From a candidate division Zixibacteria bacterium SM23_81 (lineage in GTDB: Bacteria; SM23-81): a DNA stretch of 64,000 nucleotides. Location of the stretch: the NCBI GenBank assembly GCA_001304015.1, contig LJUY01000004.1, forward strand, positions 1-64,000, in the 5' to 3' direction. Position 1 is the first letter of the stretch; each line of letters starts with the position of its first letter. Shown here one piece after another: positions 40,427 through 50,939 of the stretch. Position numbers and translations under genes: made by a program. The notes below the pieces were generated by a model. That model was given only the letters and a program-made list of their open reading frames with translations, made no database searches and was not told the origin of the DNA.

Positions 40427-43400
40427 ATGAAGAGGTCTAAACGGTCGATTCGTCATAATGTCATCCGCCTGTTGGCCGCATTACTGGCCTGCACCCTCGT
40501 GCTGTTGGTTATTGCGCTTTTTCTCCTGACCACCAGTCCGGGGGAGCGACTGTTTAAAGGGCTGGTCGAGAAACAGTTGAGCCGCATACTGGACCAGGAA
40601 GTGGCCATCGGGCAGATGGAGACGAACCTGCTGTCGCGGCTTCAGATCCGAGACGTCAAGGTCTACCAGTTGCCGTCGGGGGACGAGGAAAAAGTACTTC
40701 TGAGTATGGAATACGCCAAGGTGCAATACCGGCTGACCGATTTGCTGCGCCTTCAGCTCTCAGTTCGATCCCTCGAGCTAGATGGTCTGAACCTGACCGT
40801 TCATCGGGACAGCTTGGGTATTCTCAATATCCCGTCTCCGGAACCTTCCAGCAAACCTGATGCCGAAACGAAAGGACCCTCATTTCAGGTCCTTCTCGGT
40901 CAACTGTCGATTCGAAACTCGTCTTTCCAATATCACGACGCCCAGGTCCCCATTGAAGGACGATTACAGAACCTCTCCGGCACCGTCGAATACGGATCCC
41001 AGGACACCTACCGATACTACATCGAGATCGACTCCATCCTCGCGATTTATAAAGATGTCTCTCTTGCTTTTCACGGGGGGCAAATGAGAGGAACTTGGCA
41101 TCCCCGCCTCTGGAAATTGGACTCGCTGTCCGTGAACCTGCCAGATCTCGCTCTATCAGGCCAGGCTGAGGTTTTCCAAGATGACCAAAAGCCCACCATC
41201 ACTGGAAGGGTAGAGATGCAGGGGAACCCAGGTCTTATGTGGCAACAGATAGGCCCTCTTTTTACCGACGAGGTGCCCTTAGTGGACGGCCATCTCCATC
41301 TCACTGCCGATCTCGAAGGGGCTCTTCCAGAGCCATGCATTCAGGCTCGGTTGGAATTGACCGACTTCCGGGGCTCCTCCATCCGCCTTTCCCGGGGATC
41401 AATAGTGGCGCAATGGGAGTCCGGCGTTGCCACTCTGGAGAAACTGCAGTTGAATGTATTGGGAGGCCAACTCTCAGGCAAAGGCAGTTTCATAGCGGAC
41501 AGCCTGAACACATTTGATCTTTCCCTCGATGTTCAAGCTGTCGATATCGCTCAGACATGGCAGATTCTATACCAAGAGGCTTCTCCATATCAGGGCCGGA
41601 TCAGCGGGCAGGTCTCTCTGGCCGGAACAGGGCGTCAACCGAGAGATTGGACCACATCTGCGAATATACAGCTTCAGCAAGTCCAATACCGTTCTCAGAA
41701 CATTCCGGATTATGTCGCTCGACTCTCATATGGGAGGGGAACAGCACGGCTCTCTCTCGACCATCAGGACTCCCGGGTCTCGGCCCAGGCAAGGCTGGAG
41801 CAGGACCGTCTCACCGGGAGCTTCTCGCTGGACATCGCAGATCTGGAGCCCTTAGCCGCTCTGGCCAATGTGTGGGAGCTAACTGGAACCATGGAGATCC
41901 AGGGTGATCTGTCCGGCACATTGAGCTCGCCGCAAGTGATGATGAATCTGAGGGGGAATAACATCGCTTATCAGAACTTTCCGGTCGATAGTCTTGCCGG
42001 TTCGATGCGTTATCAGGACGGTCAGATTTCTGTCTCTGACATGTTCTGCCGAGGACGCCTGGCGGTTACGGATACGCTCCAGGCTCCATTTCACCTCACG
42101 GGCATTTTGGGAGAGATCTCCTATGAGGGACGTGCCAGCGGTTCGGCAAAAGATCCGGTTGCGCAATTGGACGTAAATATGAATCAAGTGAGTTATGGGG
42201 ATCATCGTTTCGATCGGGGCCACCTGCAGATCGAGCTCAAGAACCACCAGGTCGAGTTGACCGATCTGAATGTGCGCCGTGATTCGCTGCTGGTGAGAGC
42301 CATCGGTCAAGCCGATATCGACTCGAGAAGGGCGATCTGTCAGGTGGATTTGTTCGAAATCCTCACTGGCCAGGACAGCACCGCTCTCGGCCAACCAAGC
42401 TTTCCCGAAGAGTTTGTCGAGGGCGGTGGAAATCTACTCCGTGTCGGCGGGATAACGGGAGCTTTTGATTTTTTGAAAAAGGACGCCCCCGTTCTGCAAT
42501 TGAATGGAGAGCTGTACGATCTCGGGAAATTGGCTCAAGCGCTCCCTCGTCCGGCGGAGGTTACAGGAGCCGTGAAGTTCGATCTGAAAGCACACGGAAA
42601 TCTGGACAATCCCCACGCCGAATTCACCTGCCGGTGCTATAGAATGGGCTACGGTTCTGCCGAGATCGATTCGCTGCGGGGACATCTCATCTTTGCTGAT
42701 AGACAGGTGCAGCTCAAGTCGTTGGACCTCTTCCAGCAAGAGCATCATTCGCTGGCAACGGCACTGATAGAGTTGACCCAAAGAGAACACGGCCGGTATT
42801 CTCTTTCAGATCAGAGCCCATTCCGTGGGCGGATCCAGGGACAGAAACTCGATCTCGGCATCGTCCAAGCCTTCCTTCCGTCGGTGATGGAGATTGCCGG
42901 CCTGTGTTCCTACGATTTGAGCTGGAATGGAACTTTTGCGAATCCCCATCCATTGGGAACGATACAGATCCAGAAGGGCACCTTTCGAGGAAATCCCGCA
43001 GCGCCGCCTATAGAGCAGATTGACCTGGCTATCTCGATACAAGATTCGGTCCTTAATATCGACCAGCTGACAGCTTCCTTTCGCCAAACTCCTCTGTTTC
43101 TGGGGGGACAGATCATAACTTCTCAATTTCAGGACTTTCATGTGCAGCTTGATCTGTCAGTGGCCAATTACGGAACCATCGCCAGCCGGGGCATAGTCAC
43201 ACCGGATTCTCTTCAATTGAAAGCGGATATTCAAAAAATGGATCTGGCGATGATCCAACCTTTCTTCACGACCCTGCAGAAACTCTCGGGCACTTTGAAC
43301 ACGGAGATCTTCCTGTCCGGCTCGCCACAGGACCCTCAGCTGAAGGGCCAACTGGTGATCCGCAATCTGGTTATTCAGCCCCAAGGATTGGACACTCCCC

Positions 43401-44521
43401 TCACCAGGGGGATAGTGACTGCTCGTTTCGACCGGAACACAGCCACCATCGACTCCCTGTTCATGCGCCTTGGAGAAGGTACCATCTTTGTTGCTGGCCG
43501 TGTGGCTCATGGCCGCGGGGAGCTCACTGACATCGATTTGCAGACCCGAGTCAAGGAAGTGAATATCAATCGGCCCAAAGAGATCGCCGTACAGATCCAA
43601 TCGATCGATCTGAACTATCGGAAAATGAATGGTTTCTATCTTCTAGAGGGAGATGTGGTTTTAGGCGAAACGCGTTTTCTAATCGATTTCAAACCGCAAT
43701 CTGTTTCCCCATTCACTCAGAGGATTGAACGCCCAAAGAAGGAACTTCCCGCGTTCTTGGCGCAAACCCGTCTAGACGTTCGTCTCCGGGAAAGCAAGAA
43801 CATCTGGGTAGATAACAATCTGGCACGTCTGCGTTTGCATGCTGAACTGGGCATCATCGGCACGGCCGCTCAGCCGAATCTGTCTGGACGCGTTGCCGTA
43901 GAAGAAGGTTACATTCTCTATTTAGACCGCAAGTTCAAGATCCAGAAAGGCATTGTCGACTTCGCGGATCCCCACCGTCTCAATCCCATCATAGACCTCA
44001 CAGCTGAGTCGTCCGTCAGCAGTTATCAAGAACAAGAGTGGCAGACCTATCAGGTCGCTCTCGCGGTGCAGGGACCACTTGATGAGGTCCAGGTGTCACT
44101 CACTTCAGAGCCGCTATTAGACAAGCCCGATATCGTCTCGCTGCTGACCCTGGGCCGAACCAGGGGGCAACTGGGCAGTCGAGAGGCTGGCAGCAGTGCG
44201 CTGGTCGAACGGGCCAAAGATTTCTCCAGCAGAAGAATAACCGGTTATACTGAAAGAAAATTGGGCAGCCTTCTGGGTCTAGAGCAGATCACCATTGAGG
44301 GAAATCTGTTTCGGTTCGACAAATCATGGGGGCCGAGATTGGTGGCCTCCAAGAGGATCTCGAAGCGCATGGATGTGACCTACACCACCACAGTGGGCTA
44401 TTTGAATGACTACAATATCCAATTGGGCTACCGCCTGACGCCGCATTTCTCCCTGGTCAGTCAGACCGATCAAGTAGGTCATTCAGGTGTCGACCTGCTC
44501 TATAAACTGAGATTTCCATGA
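40427..44521 (+). CDS. tamB: TamB-like translocation/assembly module (AsmA-like, DUF490)
   Basis: Very long envelope-spanning protein, 1364 residues. An N-terminal anchor (about 13-37, LLAALLACTLVLLVIALFLL) is followed by a periplasmic body of repeating beta strands, the groove that moves phospholipids or helps outer-membrane protein assembly. The C-terminal DUF490 domain covers about 1000-1364: RLDVRLRESKNIWVDNN, GTAAQPNLSGRVAVEEGYI, FKIQKGIVDF and PDIVSLLTLGRTRGQL, ending in a strand-like YKLRFP. The last bases overlap the TamA start (ATGA). TamB before TamA is the reverse of the E. coli order. Confidence 0.93.
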   Translation: MKRSKRSIRHNVIRLLAALLACTLVLLVIALFLLTTSPGERLFKGLVEKQLSRILDQEVAIGQMETNLLSRLQIRDVKVYQLPSGDEEKVLLSMEYAKVQYRLTDLLRLQLSVRSLELDGLNLTVHRDSLGILNIPSPEPSSKPDAETKGPSFQVLLGQLSIRNSSFQYHDAQVPIEGRLQNLSGTVEYGSQDTYRYYIEIDSILAIYKDVSLAFHGGQMRGTWHPRLWKLDSLSVNLPDLALSGQAEVFQDDQKPTITGRVEMQGNPGLMWQQIGPLFTDEVPLVDGHLHLTADLEGALPEPCIQARLELTDFRGSSIRLSRGSIVAQWESGVATLEKLQLNVLGGQLSGKGSFIADSLNTFDLSLDVQAVDIAQTWQILYQEASPYQGRISGQVSLAGTGRQPRDWTTSANIQLQQVQYRSQNIPDYVARLSYGRGTARLSLDHQDSRVSAQARLEQDRLTGSFSLDIADLEPLAALANVWELTGTMEIQGDLSGTLSSPQVMMNLRGNNIAYQNFPVDSLAGSMRYQDGQISVSDMFCRGRLAVTDTLQAPFHLTGILGEISYEGRASGSAKDPVAQLDVNMNQVSYGDHRFDRGHLQIELKNHQVELTDLNVRRDSLLVRAIGQADIDSRRAICQVDLFEILTGQDSTALGQPSFPEEFVEGGGNLLRVGGITGAFDFLKKDAPVLQLNGELYDLGKLAQALPRPAEVTGAVKFDLKAHGNLDNPHAEFTCRCYRMGYGSAEIDSLRGHLIFADRQVQLKSLDLFQQEHHSLATALIELTQREHGRYSLSDQSPFRGRIQGQKLDLGIVQAFLPSVMEIAGLCSYDLSWNGTFANPHPLGTIQIQKGTFRGNPAAPPIEQIDLAISIQDSVLNIDQLTASFRQTPLFLGGQIITSQFQDFHVQLDLSVANYGTIASRGIVTPDSLQLKADIQKMDLAMIQPFFTTLQKLSGTLNTEIFLSGSPQDPQLKGQLVIRNLVIQPQGLDTPLTRGIVTARFDRNTATIDSLFMRLGEGTIFVAGRVAHGRGELTDIDLQTRVKEVNINRPKEIAVQIQSIDLNYRKMNGFYLLEGDVVLGETRFLIDFKPQSVSPFTQRIERPKKELPAFLAQTRLDVRLRESKNIWVDNNLARLRLHAELGIIGTAAQPNLSGRVAVEEGYILYLDRKFKIQKGIVDFADPHRLNPIIDLTAESSVSSYQEQEWQTYQVALAVQGPLDEVQVSLTSEPLLDKPDIVSLLTLGRTRGQLGSREAGSSALVERAKDFSSRRITGYTERKLGSLLGLEQITIEGNLFRFDKSWGPRLVASKRISKRMDVTYTTTVGYLNDYNIQLGYRLTPHFSLVSQTDQVGHSGVDLLYKLRFP

Positions 44522-46308
44522 ACAGAACGATCTTTTGGTGCTTGAGCCTCCTGATGAGCCTCCTTATCGGCTCAGGAACTCCGGCCGCCAAGGATTTGGA
44601 GAAGCTCAAGGTTACATCTGTCGTTTTTCAGGGCAACAAGGCCTTCTCTGAGCGTTCTTTGAAGAAGATCATGCTCACCCGCACAGCGGGATTCCTGAGG
44701 CCGGCCTATTACCATCCAGATGTCTTTCAGGATGATGTCACCAGCCTTTTAGAATTCTATCGACGAAATGGTCATTTAGAAGTCAGCATACCCCAGACTG
44801 AGGTCGTCATCGACTCTGCAAAGAGCACAGCGGATGTGCGTATCACCATCGTAGAAGGCGAGCTGACCCGAGTAGACGGCGTTGCTATCCTGGGCAATAC
44901 GGTTTTTTCGGACGATGTCTTGATGGAGCAGATCAAGATCCGCTCCGGAGACCCTCTAAAGCGACAAGAAATCCAAAACGCCACCTTGGCCATTCTGACA
45001 CTCTATTCCAACAATGGCTATCTGGAAGCAACCGTGAGCCCGGACATCCGGATCAATCAGGAAGGCCATCGCGCCCTGGTCGACTTTTTCATCCAGGAAA
45101 ACAACCAGTTTCGGGTCGACAAATTATGTTTTGAGGGATTGGACAAAACAAAACCGGCGATTGCTAGACGAGAGCTCTTGTTTTGTCCGGGAGACATCGT
45201 TCGCTACTCGCAGCTCCTGCAATCACAACGCAATCTGTACCTGACAGGTTTGTTTGAAAGCGTTTTTATCCGCCCACTGTCCCCGGCCGATGAGGATTCA
45301 GCGAAAAAAGATATTCTCGTTGAACTCAGGGAGAGGATGGCCTGGGAGCTCAACACGGGCATCGGATATGGGTCTGTTGAAAAAGCTCGCTTAACCCTGG
45401 GCCTGTTCAACATGAACCTGGCAGGAACGGCCAGAAAAGTTGGATTGACTGGAAAGATGAGCTTTGTGAACCGGCGGGTGGAGGTTTCCTTCACGGAACC
45501 GTGGACGCTGGGGTATCGATGGCGAACGGATATCAACCTGTTGACTGAATATCTCGAGGAACCCGGTTTTGATCTGACCCGTACCGGTGGGCGCATCGAG
45601 GTCGGCCGCTCTTTCTCTCATCGCTCCAGTGCCTCTCTGACCTATCGCCAGGAGCAGGTTAATCTTCGCCGCATCAAGGTGAGACCTGTACCAGAGAAAT
45701 ACAAGACCAATCTACGGACCTTAACTCTTTCTCTGGTATATGACACCCGGGACAACCTATTTAACAGCACCAGAGGATTGTACCTGGAATGGACCAACGA
45801 GATGGCTGGAGCCTTTTTACAGGGCACAGACACGTTTGCGCGATCTATTGGCCGGGCGAAATATTTTCACCGCCTGACGAGCTCCGCCCTTTTGGCCCAT
45901 TCTCTTGAGGCCGGCTGGATGGATGTTTTCGGATCCTCTGATGAGATCCCCTTGAACGAACGGTTTTTCACCGGAGGACCGAACTCTCTGCGTGGATTCG
46001 AATATCGGCTTGCAGGCCCATTGGATGAGAACGGTTACCCGTTGGGAGGAAAGTTCAAAACAACTCTCAACGTGGAGGTGCGTCAAGGTGTATACAAATG
46101 GATCGGCGCAGTGCTTTTCGCCGACATGGGAAATGTGTGGAAAGAAGTGGAACAGGCTCGACTCGACGACATTCGATTTTCTCCCGGCTTCGGCCTTCGC
46201 GTGAACACGCCCCTGGGCATCTTTCGCTGCGACCTCGGCATCAATGTGAAGCCCAGACGAAATGAGGCCTCTGGGAGAGTAGTATTCAACATGGGACAGG
46301 CTTTTTAA
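44518..46308 (+). CDS. tamA: TamA/BamA (Omp85)-family outer membrane protein
   Basis: Outer-membrane beta-barrel assembly protein of 596 residues. A signal peptide (MNRTIFWCLSLLMSLLIGSG) is followed by about three POTRA repeats, beginning LKVTSVVFQGNKAFSER, LTRVDGVAILGNTVFSDD and FRVDKLCFEGLDKTKPA. From about residue 280 the barrel runs to a final GRVVFNMGQAF. The loop-6 motif GGPNSLRGF (486-494) with Arg492 is the hallmark of Omp85 proteins. Coupling to tamB by a four-base overlap supports a TAM-type complex. Three POTRA domains fit TamA better than five-POTRA BamA. Confidence 0.94.
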   Translation: MNRTIFWCLSLLMSLLIGSGTPAAKDLEKLKVTSVVFQGNKAFSERSLKKIMLTRTAGFLRPAYYHPDVFQDDVTSLLEFYRRNGHLEVSIPQTEVVIDSAKSTADVRITIVEGELTRVDGVAILGNTVFSDDVLMEQIKIRSGDPLKRQEIQNATLAILTLYSNNGYLEATVSPDIRINQEGHRALVDFFIQENNQFRVDKLCFEGLDKTKPAIARRELLFCPGDIVRYSQLLQSQRNLYLTGLFESVFIRPLSPADEDSAKKDILVELRERMAWELNTGIGYGSVEKARLTLGLFNMNLAGTARKVGLTGKMSFVNRRVEVSFTEPWTLGYRWRTDINLLTEYLEEPGFDLTRTGGRIEVGRSFSHRSSASLTYRQEQVNLRRIKVRPVPEKYKTNLRTLTLSLVYDTRDNLFNSTRGLYLEWTNEMAGAFLQGTDTFARSIGRAKYFHRLTSSALLAHSLEAGWMDVFGSSDEIPLNERFFTGGPNSLRGFEYRLAGPLDENGYPLGGKFKTTLNVEVRQGVYKWIGAVLFADMGNVWKEVEQARLDDIRFSPGFGLRVNTPLGIFRCDLGINVKPRRNEASGRVVFNMGQAF

Positions 46309-46344
46309 CATCGATGGCGCTCATACGCTGAGATATATTTACCT

Positions 46345-47772
46345 ATGGAGCAACAGGGCAAAAACGATCGCTGGTGGTCGCAGATACGATCCCTGTATTC
46401 AGATATTTGGGACTTTCTGACAAAGGACATCTGGAGTCTCGATCTGACAAAATTGAGCCGTCTGCAGGCCTTCGGCATCCGGCAGGCCAAGGTGCTCATC
46501 TTTGTCTTGCGACAATTCTATTCGGATAAGCTCCTCATCCGAGCATCCTCTCTCACTTACTCCAGCCTGCTGGCCATCGTCCCCTTTCTGGCCGTCGTCT
46601 TCTCCATTCTCAAAGCGATCGGCCTCCACATAAACCTGGCGCCGGCCCTGTCCAATTTTCTGGCCCCGTTGGGTGACCGGGGGGAGATCATCGCGGAGAA
46701 GATCTTGGAATTTGTGGCCAACGCCCAGACCAGCACCCTGGGCCTTGTGGGAACCACCGTTCTTCTTCTGACGGTATACGGCATTTTGAACAAAATCGAG
46801 GGGTCCTACAACGACATCTGGCATGTCCCCGAGGGGCGAACCTGGCCGCGCCGATTGGCAGGTTATACGCTTTTGACCGGGGTCGGCCCTCTGTCGCTGT
46901 TCCTCATCCTCGCCCTGACGGCCTCCCTCACCTCCTTGGACTTCGTCCGCGAATTTCTCAGTTTGCAACACCTCGCCAAGCTGTTTGATCTGGTTGTCAA
47001 GTTGATGCCCTATGTGCTCAGTTGCCTGCTATTTTCCATCGTCATCTGGTTCGTTCCCAACATCCGGGTCAGCATCCGGGCGGCCATCATCGGGGGGGTC
47101 TTTTCAGGCATACTCTGGCAGCTGTCCAACTGGGGTTTTGCACGATTTATCGCTGGGGCGACCCGCGCCAGCACGCGAGACATCCTTTTCGCAGGATTTG
47201 CCGCCTTGCCACTCTTCCTGTTGTGGCTCTATGCCAGCTGGAGCATCCTGTTGCTCGGCGCCGAGCTCGGCTATGTGGTTCAGCATGTGGGAATCATGGA
47301 ATGGCGGGAGCTGGAAAAGCGGTACGGCGAATCACTGCGTCGTTTCATCGCAGTTCGGACAGTTTTGGTCATCGTGAGAGACTCTGCTGCCCATAAAGGT
47401 GCATCAAATTTGGTCGGCCTCGCTAGAGAAGTCGGTGCCCCGGAGCCGGTGGTCCGAAGCGCGCTACAACCGCTGTTTTTTGCTAAAATTATAACTTCTG
47501 CTCCGGCTGGCTCCCTAAACTATGTTCCGGCTCGAGATCCGGCTCGAATCACCATGGCAGAGCTTCTCCTGGCCCTCAGGGGAGAAATCTCGCTGCCCAA
47601 GAGGCTGTTTTCCCGAGACAAGTTCGGACAGAACGTGGTGGCACTCCTCCGGGAAATCGACTCCTCAATGGATGAAGGCATCGCTAACTTATCTCTCAAA
47701 GAGACTACGGACTTCGTGGAAGGACGCTTAAGTCCTGACAAGCACGGCCCGAAACCTTATATAAGCAAATGA
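46345..47772 (+). CDS. YihY/BrkB-family inner membrane protein with C-terminal extension
   Basis: Membrane protein of 475 residues. The N-terminal 330 residues hold the YihY/BrkB core with about six helices: LIRASSLTYSSLLAIVPFLA, GILNKIEGSYNDIW, RRLAGYTLLTGVGPLSLFL, FVPNIRVSIRAAIIGG and FLLWLYASWSILLLGAELGY. An extra 140-residue cytosolic tail (from RRFIAVRTVLVIVRDSA) looks like a winged-helix domain. YihY members have been proposed, in recent work, to help move phospholipids to the outer membrane alongside TamB-like proteins; adjacency to tamBA fits. Biochemical function here is inference. Confidence 0.92.
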   Translation: MEQQGKNDRWWSQIRSLYSDIWDFLTKDIWSLDLTKLSRLQAFGIRQAKVLIFVLRQFYSDKLLIRASSLTYSSLLAIVPFLAVVFSILKAIGLHINLAPALSNFLAPLGDRGEIIAEKILEFVANAQTSTLGLVGTTVLLLTVYGILNKIEGSYNDIWHVPEGRTWPRRLAGYTLLTGVGPLSLFLILALTASLTSLDFVREFLSLQHLAKLFDLVVKLMPYVLSCLLFSIVIWFVPNIRVSIRAAIIGGVFSGILWQLSNWGFARFIAGATRASTRDILFAGFAALPLFLLWLYASWSILLLGAELGYVVQHVGIMEWRELEKRYGESLRRFIAVRTVLVIVRDSAAHKGASNLVGLAREVGAPEPVVRSALQPLFFAKIITSAPAGSLNYVPARDPARITMAELLLALRGEISLPKRLFSRDKFGQNVVALLREIDSSMDEGIANLSLKETTDFVEGRLSPDKHGPKPYISK

Positions 47773-47812
47773 CACTTATCCCTAAACGGATTATCAGCTG
47801 AAAGGTGTGACT

Positions 47813-49219
47813 ATGAAGATCAAACTCAGTTTTTTGGGCGCCGCGCAGAACGTGACCGGTTCCCGATACATGGTGGAGACCAATGGCCAAAGGCTGCTGG
47901 TAGATTGCGGATTGTATCAGGAGAGGGACCTTCGGGGAAGGAACTGGGATCCTTTCCCCATTCCCCCCAAGAGCATCGATGGCGTCCTTTTGACTCACGC
48001 TCACCTGGATCACTGCGGTCTTCTGCCAAAGCTGGTCAGGGAGGGGTTCGCTGGAAAGGTCTATTGCACCGACGCCACCGCTGAGATCGCCCAGATCGTC
48101 CTGCTGGACTCCGCCCATCTGCAGGAAGAGGATGCCGAGTATAAGCGAAAGCGGCACGAACGAGAGGGCCGAAAGGGGCCCTATCCCGAATTGCCACTGT
48201 ACACAACAGAGGACGCCGAAGCCGTGACGCCCCTGTTCACGCCGGTCAAGTATGAACAGCCCCTTCAGCTGGGTGATGGTCTGGAGGCCATCTACCACGA
48301 CGCTGGCCATATCTTGGGGGCATCCACCATTTTGCTGAAGATCAAACAGAATGGCGAGGGGCGAAAAATATCGTTCTCCGGCGATGTGGGCCGGTGGGAC
48401 AAACCGATACTTCAAGATCCAATCCTAGTGGATCAGGCTGATTATGTGGTGGTGGAATCAACTTATGGGGACAGACTGCACGATGACGAGGCATCTGTGA
48501 ACGGTGACCTAGCCAAGGTCATTAATGAGACCCGAAAGGCAGAAGGCAACATCGTCATCCCCAGCTTCGCTGTGGAGCGAGCTCAGGAGGTATTGTATCA
48601 TCTAAACGAGTTGTTGATGGAGAATCTCATACCTCACCTACCGGTCTTTATAGATAGCCCCATGGCCATCAGCGTCACAGAGGTGTTCGAGCATCACCCC
48701 GAGCTGTTTGACGAGGAGATGATGAAGCTGATTCTCAGGAGAAAATCGCCCTTCGATCTTCCCAGGCTGAAGATGACCAGGACCGTTGATGAATCAAAGG
48801 CCATCAACGATGTGGAAGGCACGGCCATCATCATTGCCGGCTCCGGCATGTGCACCGGTGGCAGGATTAAGCATCACCTGGTCCGCAACATATCCAGACC
48901 AGAGAGCGCCATACTCTTCGTGGGCTATCAGGCGGTTGGCACCCTAGGGAGGCACATCGTCGACGGGGCCAAGGAGGTCAGGATTTTAGGGCAGATGCAT
49001 CGTGTTCGGGCCAGAATAGCGCAAATCCACGGTTTCTCAGCTCATGCCGACCGTGACGAGTTGCTCAGATGGTTGTCGGGACTGAAGAAATCTCCCAGGC
49101 ACGTTTTTGTCACTCACGGGGAGCCGGAAGCTGCGGCTGCGTTTTCCAAATTTCTCCATGAAAAAACCGGCTGGGAGACGTCAGTGCCGAGCTATGAAGA
49201 CACTGTCACCTTAAACTAG
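47813..49219 (+). CDS. MBL-fold/beta-CASP ribonuclease-like metallo-hydrolase (YSH1/CPSF-type)
   Basis: Cytosolic zinc-dependent nuclease of 468 residues. The metal site THAHLDHCG (61-69) gives motif 2; AGHILGAS and SGDVGRWDKP are the next motifs; the beta-CASP part contains PSFAVERAQEVLY, DSPMAISVT and GSGMCTGGRIKHHL; the C-terminal RMMBL region has HGFSAHADRDEL and FVTHGEPEAAAAF. This is the bacterial homologue of the cleavage-and-polyadenylation nuclease family, active on RNA in characterised cases. The ATG at 47813 is preferred over a GTG at 47807 that lies inside the AAAGGTG site. Confidence 0.95.
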   Translation: MKIKLSFLGAAQNVTGSRYMVETNGQRLLVDCGLYQERDLRGRNWDPFPIPPKSIDGVLLTHAHLDHCGLLPKLVREGFAGKVYCTDATAEIAQIVLLDSAHLQEEDAEYKRKRHEREGRKGPYPELPLYTTEDAEAVTPLFTPVKYEQPLQLGDGLEAIYHDAGHILGASTILLKIKQNGEGRKISFSGDVGRWDKPILQDPILVDQADYVVVESTYGDRLHDDEASVNGDLAKVINETRKAEGNIVIPSFAVERAQEVLYHLNELLMENLIPHLPVFIDSPMAISVTEVFEHHPELFDEEMMKLILRRKSPFDLPRLKMTRTVDESKAINDVEGTAIIIAGSGMCTGGRIKHHLVRNISRPESAILFVGYQAVGTLGRHIVDGAKEVRILGQMHRVRARIAQIHGFSAHADRDELLRWLSGLKKSPRHVFVTHGEPEAAAAFSKFLHEKTGWETSVPSYEDTVTLN

Positions 49220-49242
49220 TCTGAGATCATTGAGGAAGCGCC

Positions 49243-50931
49243 ATGAGGATACTCGTAACCATTTCTGGCGTGATGGCAATTTTATTTTCGATGTGCTGTT
49301 TTATTCTACCTTCGCATGTTTGTGCGCAAAGTCTCTCCGATCAGGTCGACGAGCTGCTGCGAGGACGCATCGAGGTAGCCGGCGTGCCACCGAAAATTGA
49401 GGTCATAGACGAGCTGATCCATTCCTCGAACGTGTTGCCACTGTTTTACGAAAGACGGGCTTATCGCCCGGCCTGGAGCGGCGACTCCGGCCCTCTATCA
49501 CGGATCGACGATCTCATCAAAGCCATCGGCCAGGCCGATCGGGAAGGCCTCCGCCCTGCCGACTACCATCTGGCCAGGCTCCAGACGACGCTGGAGGAGA
49601 TCCGTCAAAACCAGAAAAAGCGATTGCCATTGAACCCGCACCGCTTGGCAGACTTGGACTTGTTGGCCACGGATGCCTTCCTGATCCTGGGATCGCATTA
49701 TCTGGCCGGGCGTATTAACCCTGAGACCATCGATCCGGAGTGGGTCGCCAATCGCCGGGAGACCGATCTGGCGGTTGTGCTCCAGAAGGCACTGGACGCC
49801 AACCATATCAAGGCGGCCCTGGAGGACCTGCTTCCCCAGCAGCCGGGATACGGCCGGCTCAAAGAGGCGCTTCTGAAATATCGAGATCTAAGCGCCAGGG
49901 GCGGCTGGCCATCTGTGCCCGATGGTCCCAAACTGCAAAAAGGCGACCGCGGGCTTCGAGTCGCGTTGCTTCGCTCCCGCTTGGTGAGCGAAGGCGTTCT
50001 TCGTCAAGGGGAGTCAGTCGAAGCAGAACTGTTCGACAATCTTCTCGACGAGGCCGTTCGGCAGTTTCAGCAGCGTCATGGTCTAGATACCGATGGTGTG
50101 GTAGGCCCGGCCACACTTGGAGCGCTGAACGTCTCGGCCCAAGAGCGTGTCCGTCAGATCGAGGTCAACATGGAGCGCTGGCGCTGGTTGCCCCAGGAGC
50201 TTGGCCAGCAGTACATTCTTGTGAACATCGCCAACTTCGAGCTGGACGTGGTGGAAGACGGCCAGCCCATCCTGGTGATGAAGGTGGTGGTGGGCATGGA
50301 TTATCGCCGAACGCCGGTGTTCAGCGATAAGATGACCTATCTGGTGCTGAGTCCGTGTTGGAACGTACCACCGAGCATCGCAGTGGAAGATAAACTACCG
50401 CTTATCAGGAAGGATCCTGGCTATTTAGCCAAACAGAACATGAAGCTCATTGGGGGTGGGGGCTCCGAGACGAAAGAAATCGATCCCATGACCGTCGATT
50501 GGTCAAAGGTCACCGCCGAGAGCTTCAATTACCGTTTGCGCCAGGCCCCCGGTCCTTGGAATGCCTTGGGAAGAGTGAAATTCATGTTCCCCAACAAGTT
50601 CAACGTCTATCTGCACGATACACCCTCCCGAGAGCTGTTCGCCAAGCCTGAGCGGACCTTCAGCTCGGGGTGTATCCGTCTGGAGAAACCCATCGAGCTG
50701 GCCCAGTATCTTCTCCGAGAAGACCCCAAATGGTCGCCAGAAAACATACTGGCCGCCATCGATAAAAGAGTGGAGCAGACGGTCCAGCTGCCGAAAAAGG
50801 TGCCGGTGCATCTTCTGTACTGGACGGCCTGGGTGACCGAGGATGGAGCGGCTCACTTCCGCAAGGATATCTACGGGCGGGATAAGCTGGTCGCAGCGGC
50901 TCTAGCGGAGAAACCGCCGATAGCTGACTGA
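49243..50931 (+). CDS. Periplasmic L,D-transpeptidase of the YcbB/LdtD type
   Basis: Peptidoglycan cross-linking enzyme of 562 residues that forms 3-3 links. It has a signal peptide (cut near VCAQS), an N-terminal scaffold region (FYERRAYRPAWSGDSG), a peptidoglycan-binding domain (FQQRHGLDTDGVVGPATLGALN) and the YkuD catalytic domain. The active site is seen as YLHDTPSRELF (His458) and RTFSSGCIRLEKP (Cys477), the SSGC form typical of LdtD. AGGAAG precedes the ATG. An M15-type peptidase follows after 8 bp, pointing to a joint role in wall remodelling. Confidence 0.95.
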   Translation: MRILVTISGVMAILFSMCCFILPSHVCAQSLSDQVDELLRGRIEVAGVPPKIEVIDELIHSSNVLPLFYERRAYRPAWSGDSGPLSRIDDLIKAIGQADREGLRPADYHLARLQTTLEEIRQNQKKRLPLNPHRLADLDLLATDAFLILGSHYLAGRINPETIDPEWVANRRETDLAVVLQKALDANHIKAALEDLLPQQPGYGRLKEALLKYRDLSARGGWPSVPDGPKLQKGDRGLRVALLRSRLVSEGVLRQGESVEAELFDNLLDEAVRQFQQRHGLDTDGVVGPATLGALNVSAQERVRQIEVNMERWRWLPQELGQQYILVNIANFELDVVEDGQPILVMKVVVGMDYRRTPVFSDKMTYLVLSPCWNVPPSIAVEDKLPLIRKDPGYLAKQNMKLIGGGGSETKEIDPMTVDWSKVTAESFNYRLRQAPGPWNALGRVKFMFPNKFNVYLHDTPSRELFAKPERTFSSGCIRLEKPIELAQYLLREDPKWSPENILAAIDKRVEQTVQLPKKVPVHLLYWTAWVTEDGAAHFRKDIYGRDKLVAAALAEKPPIAD

Positions 50932-50939
50932 GAAGGAAA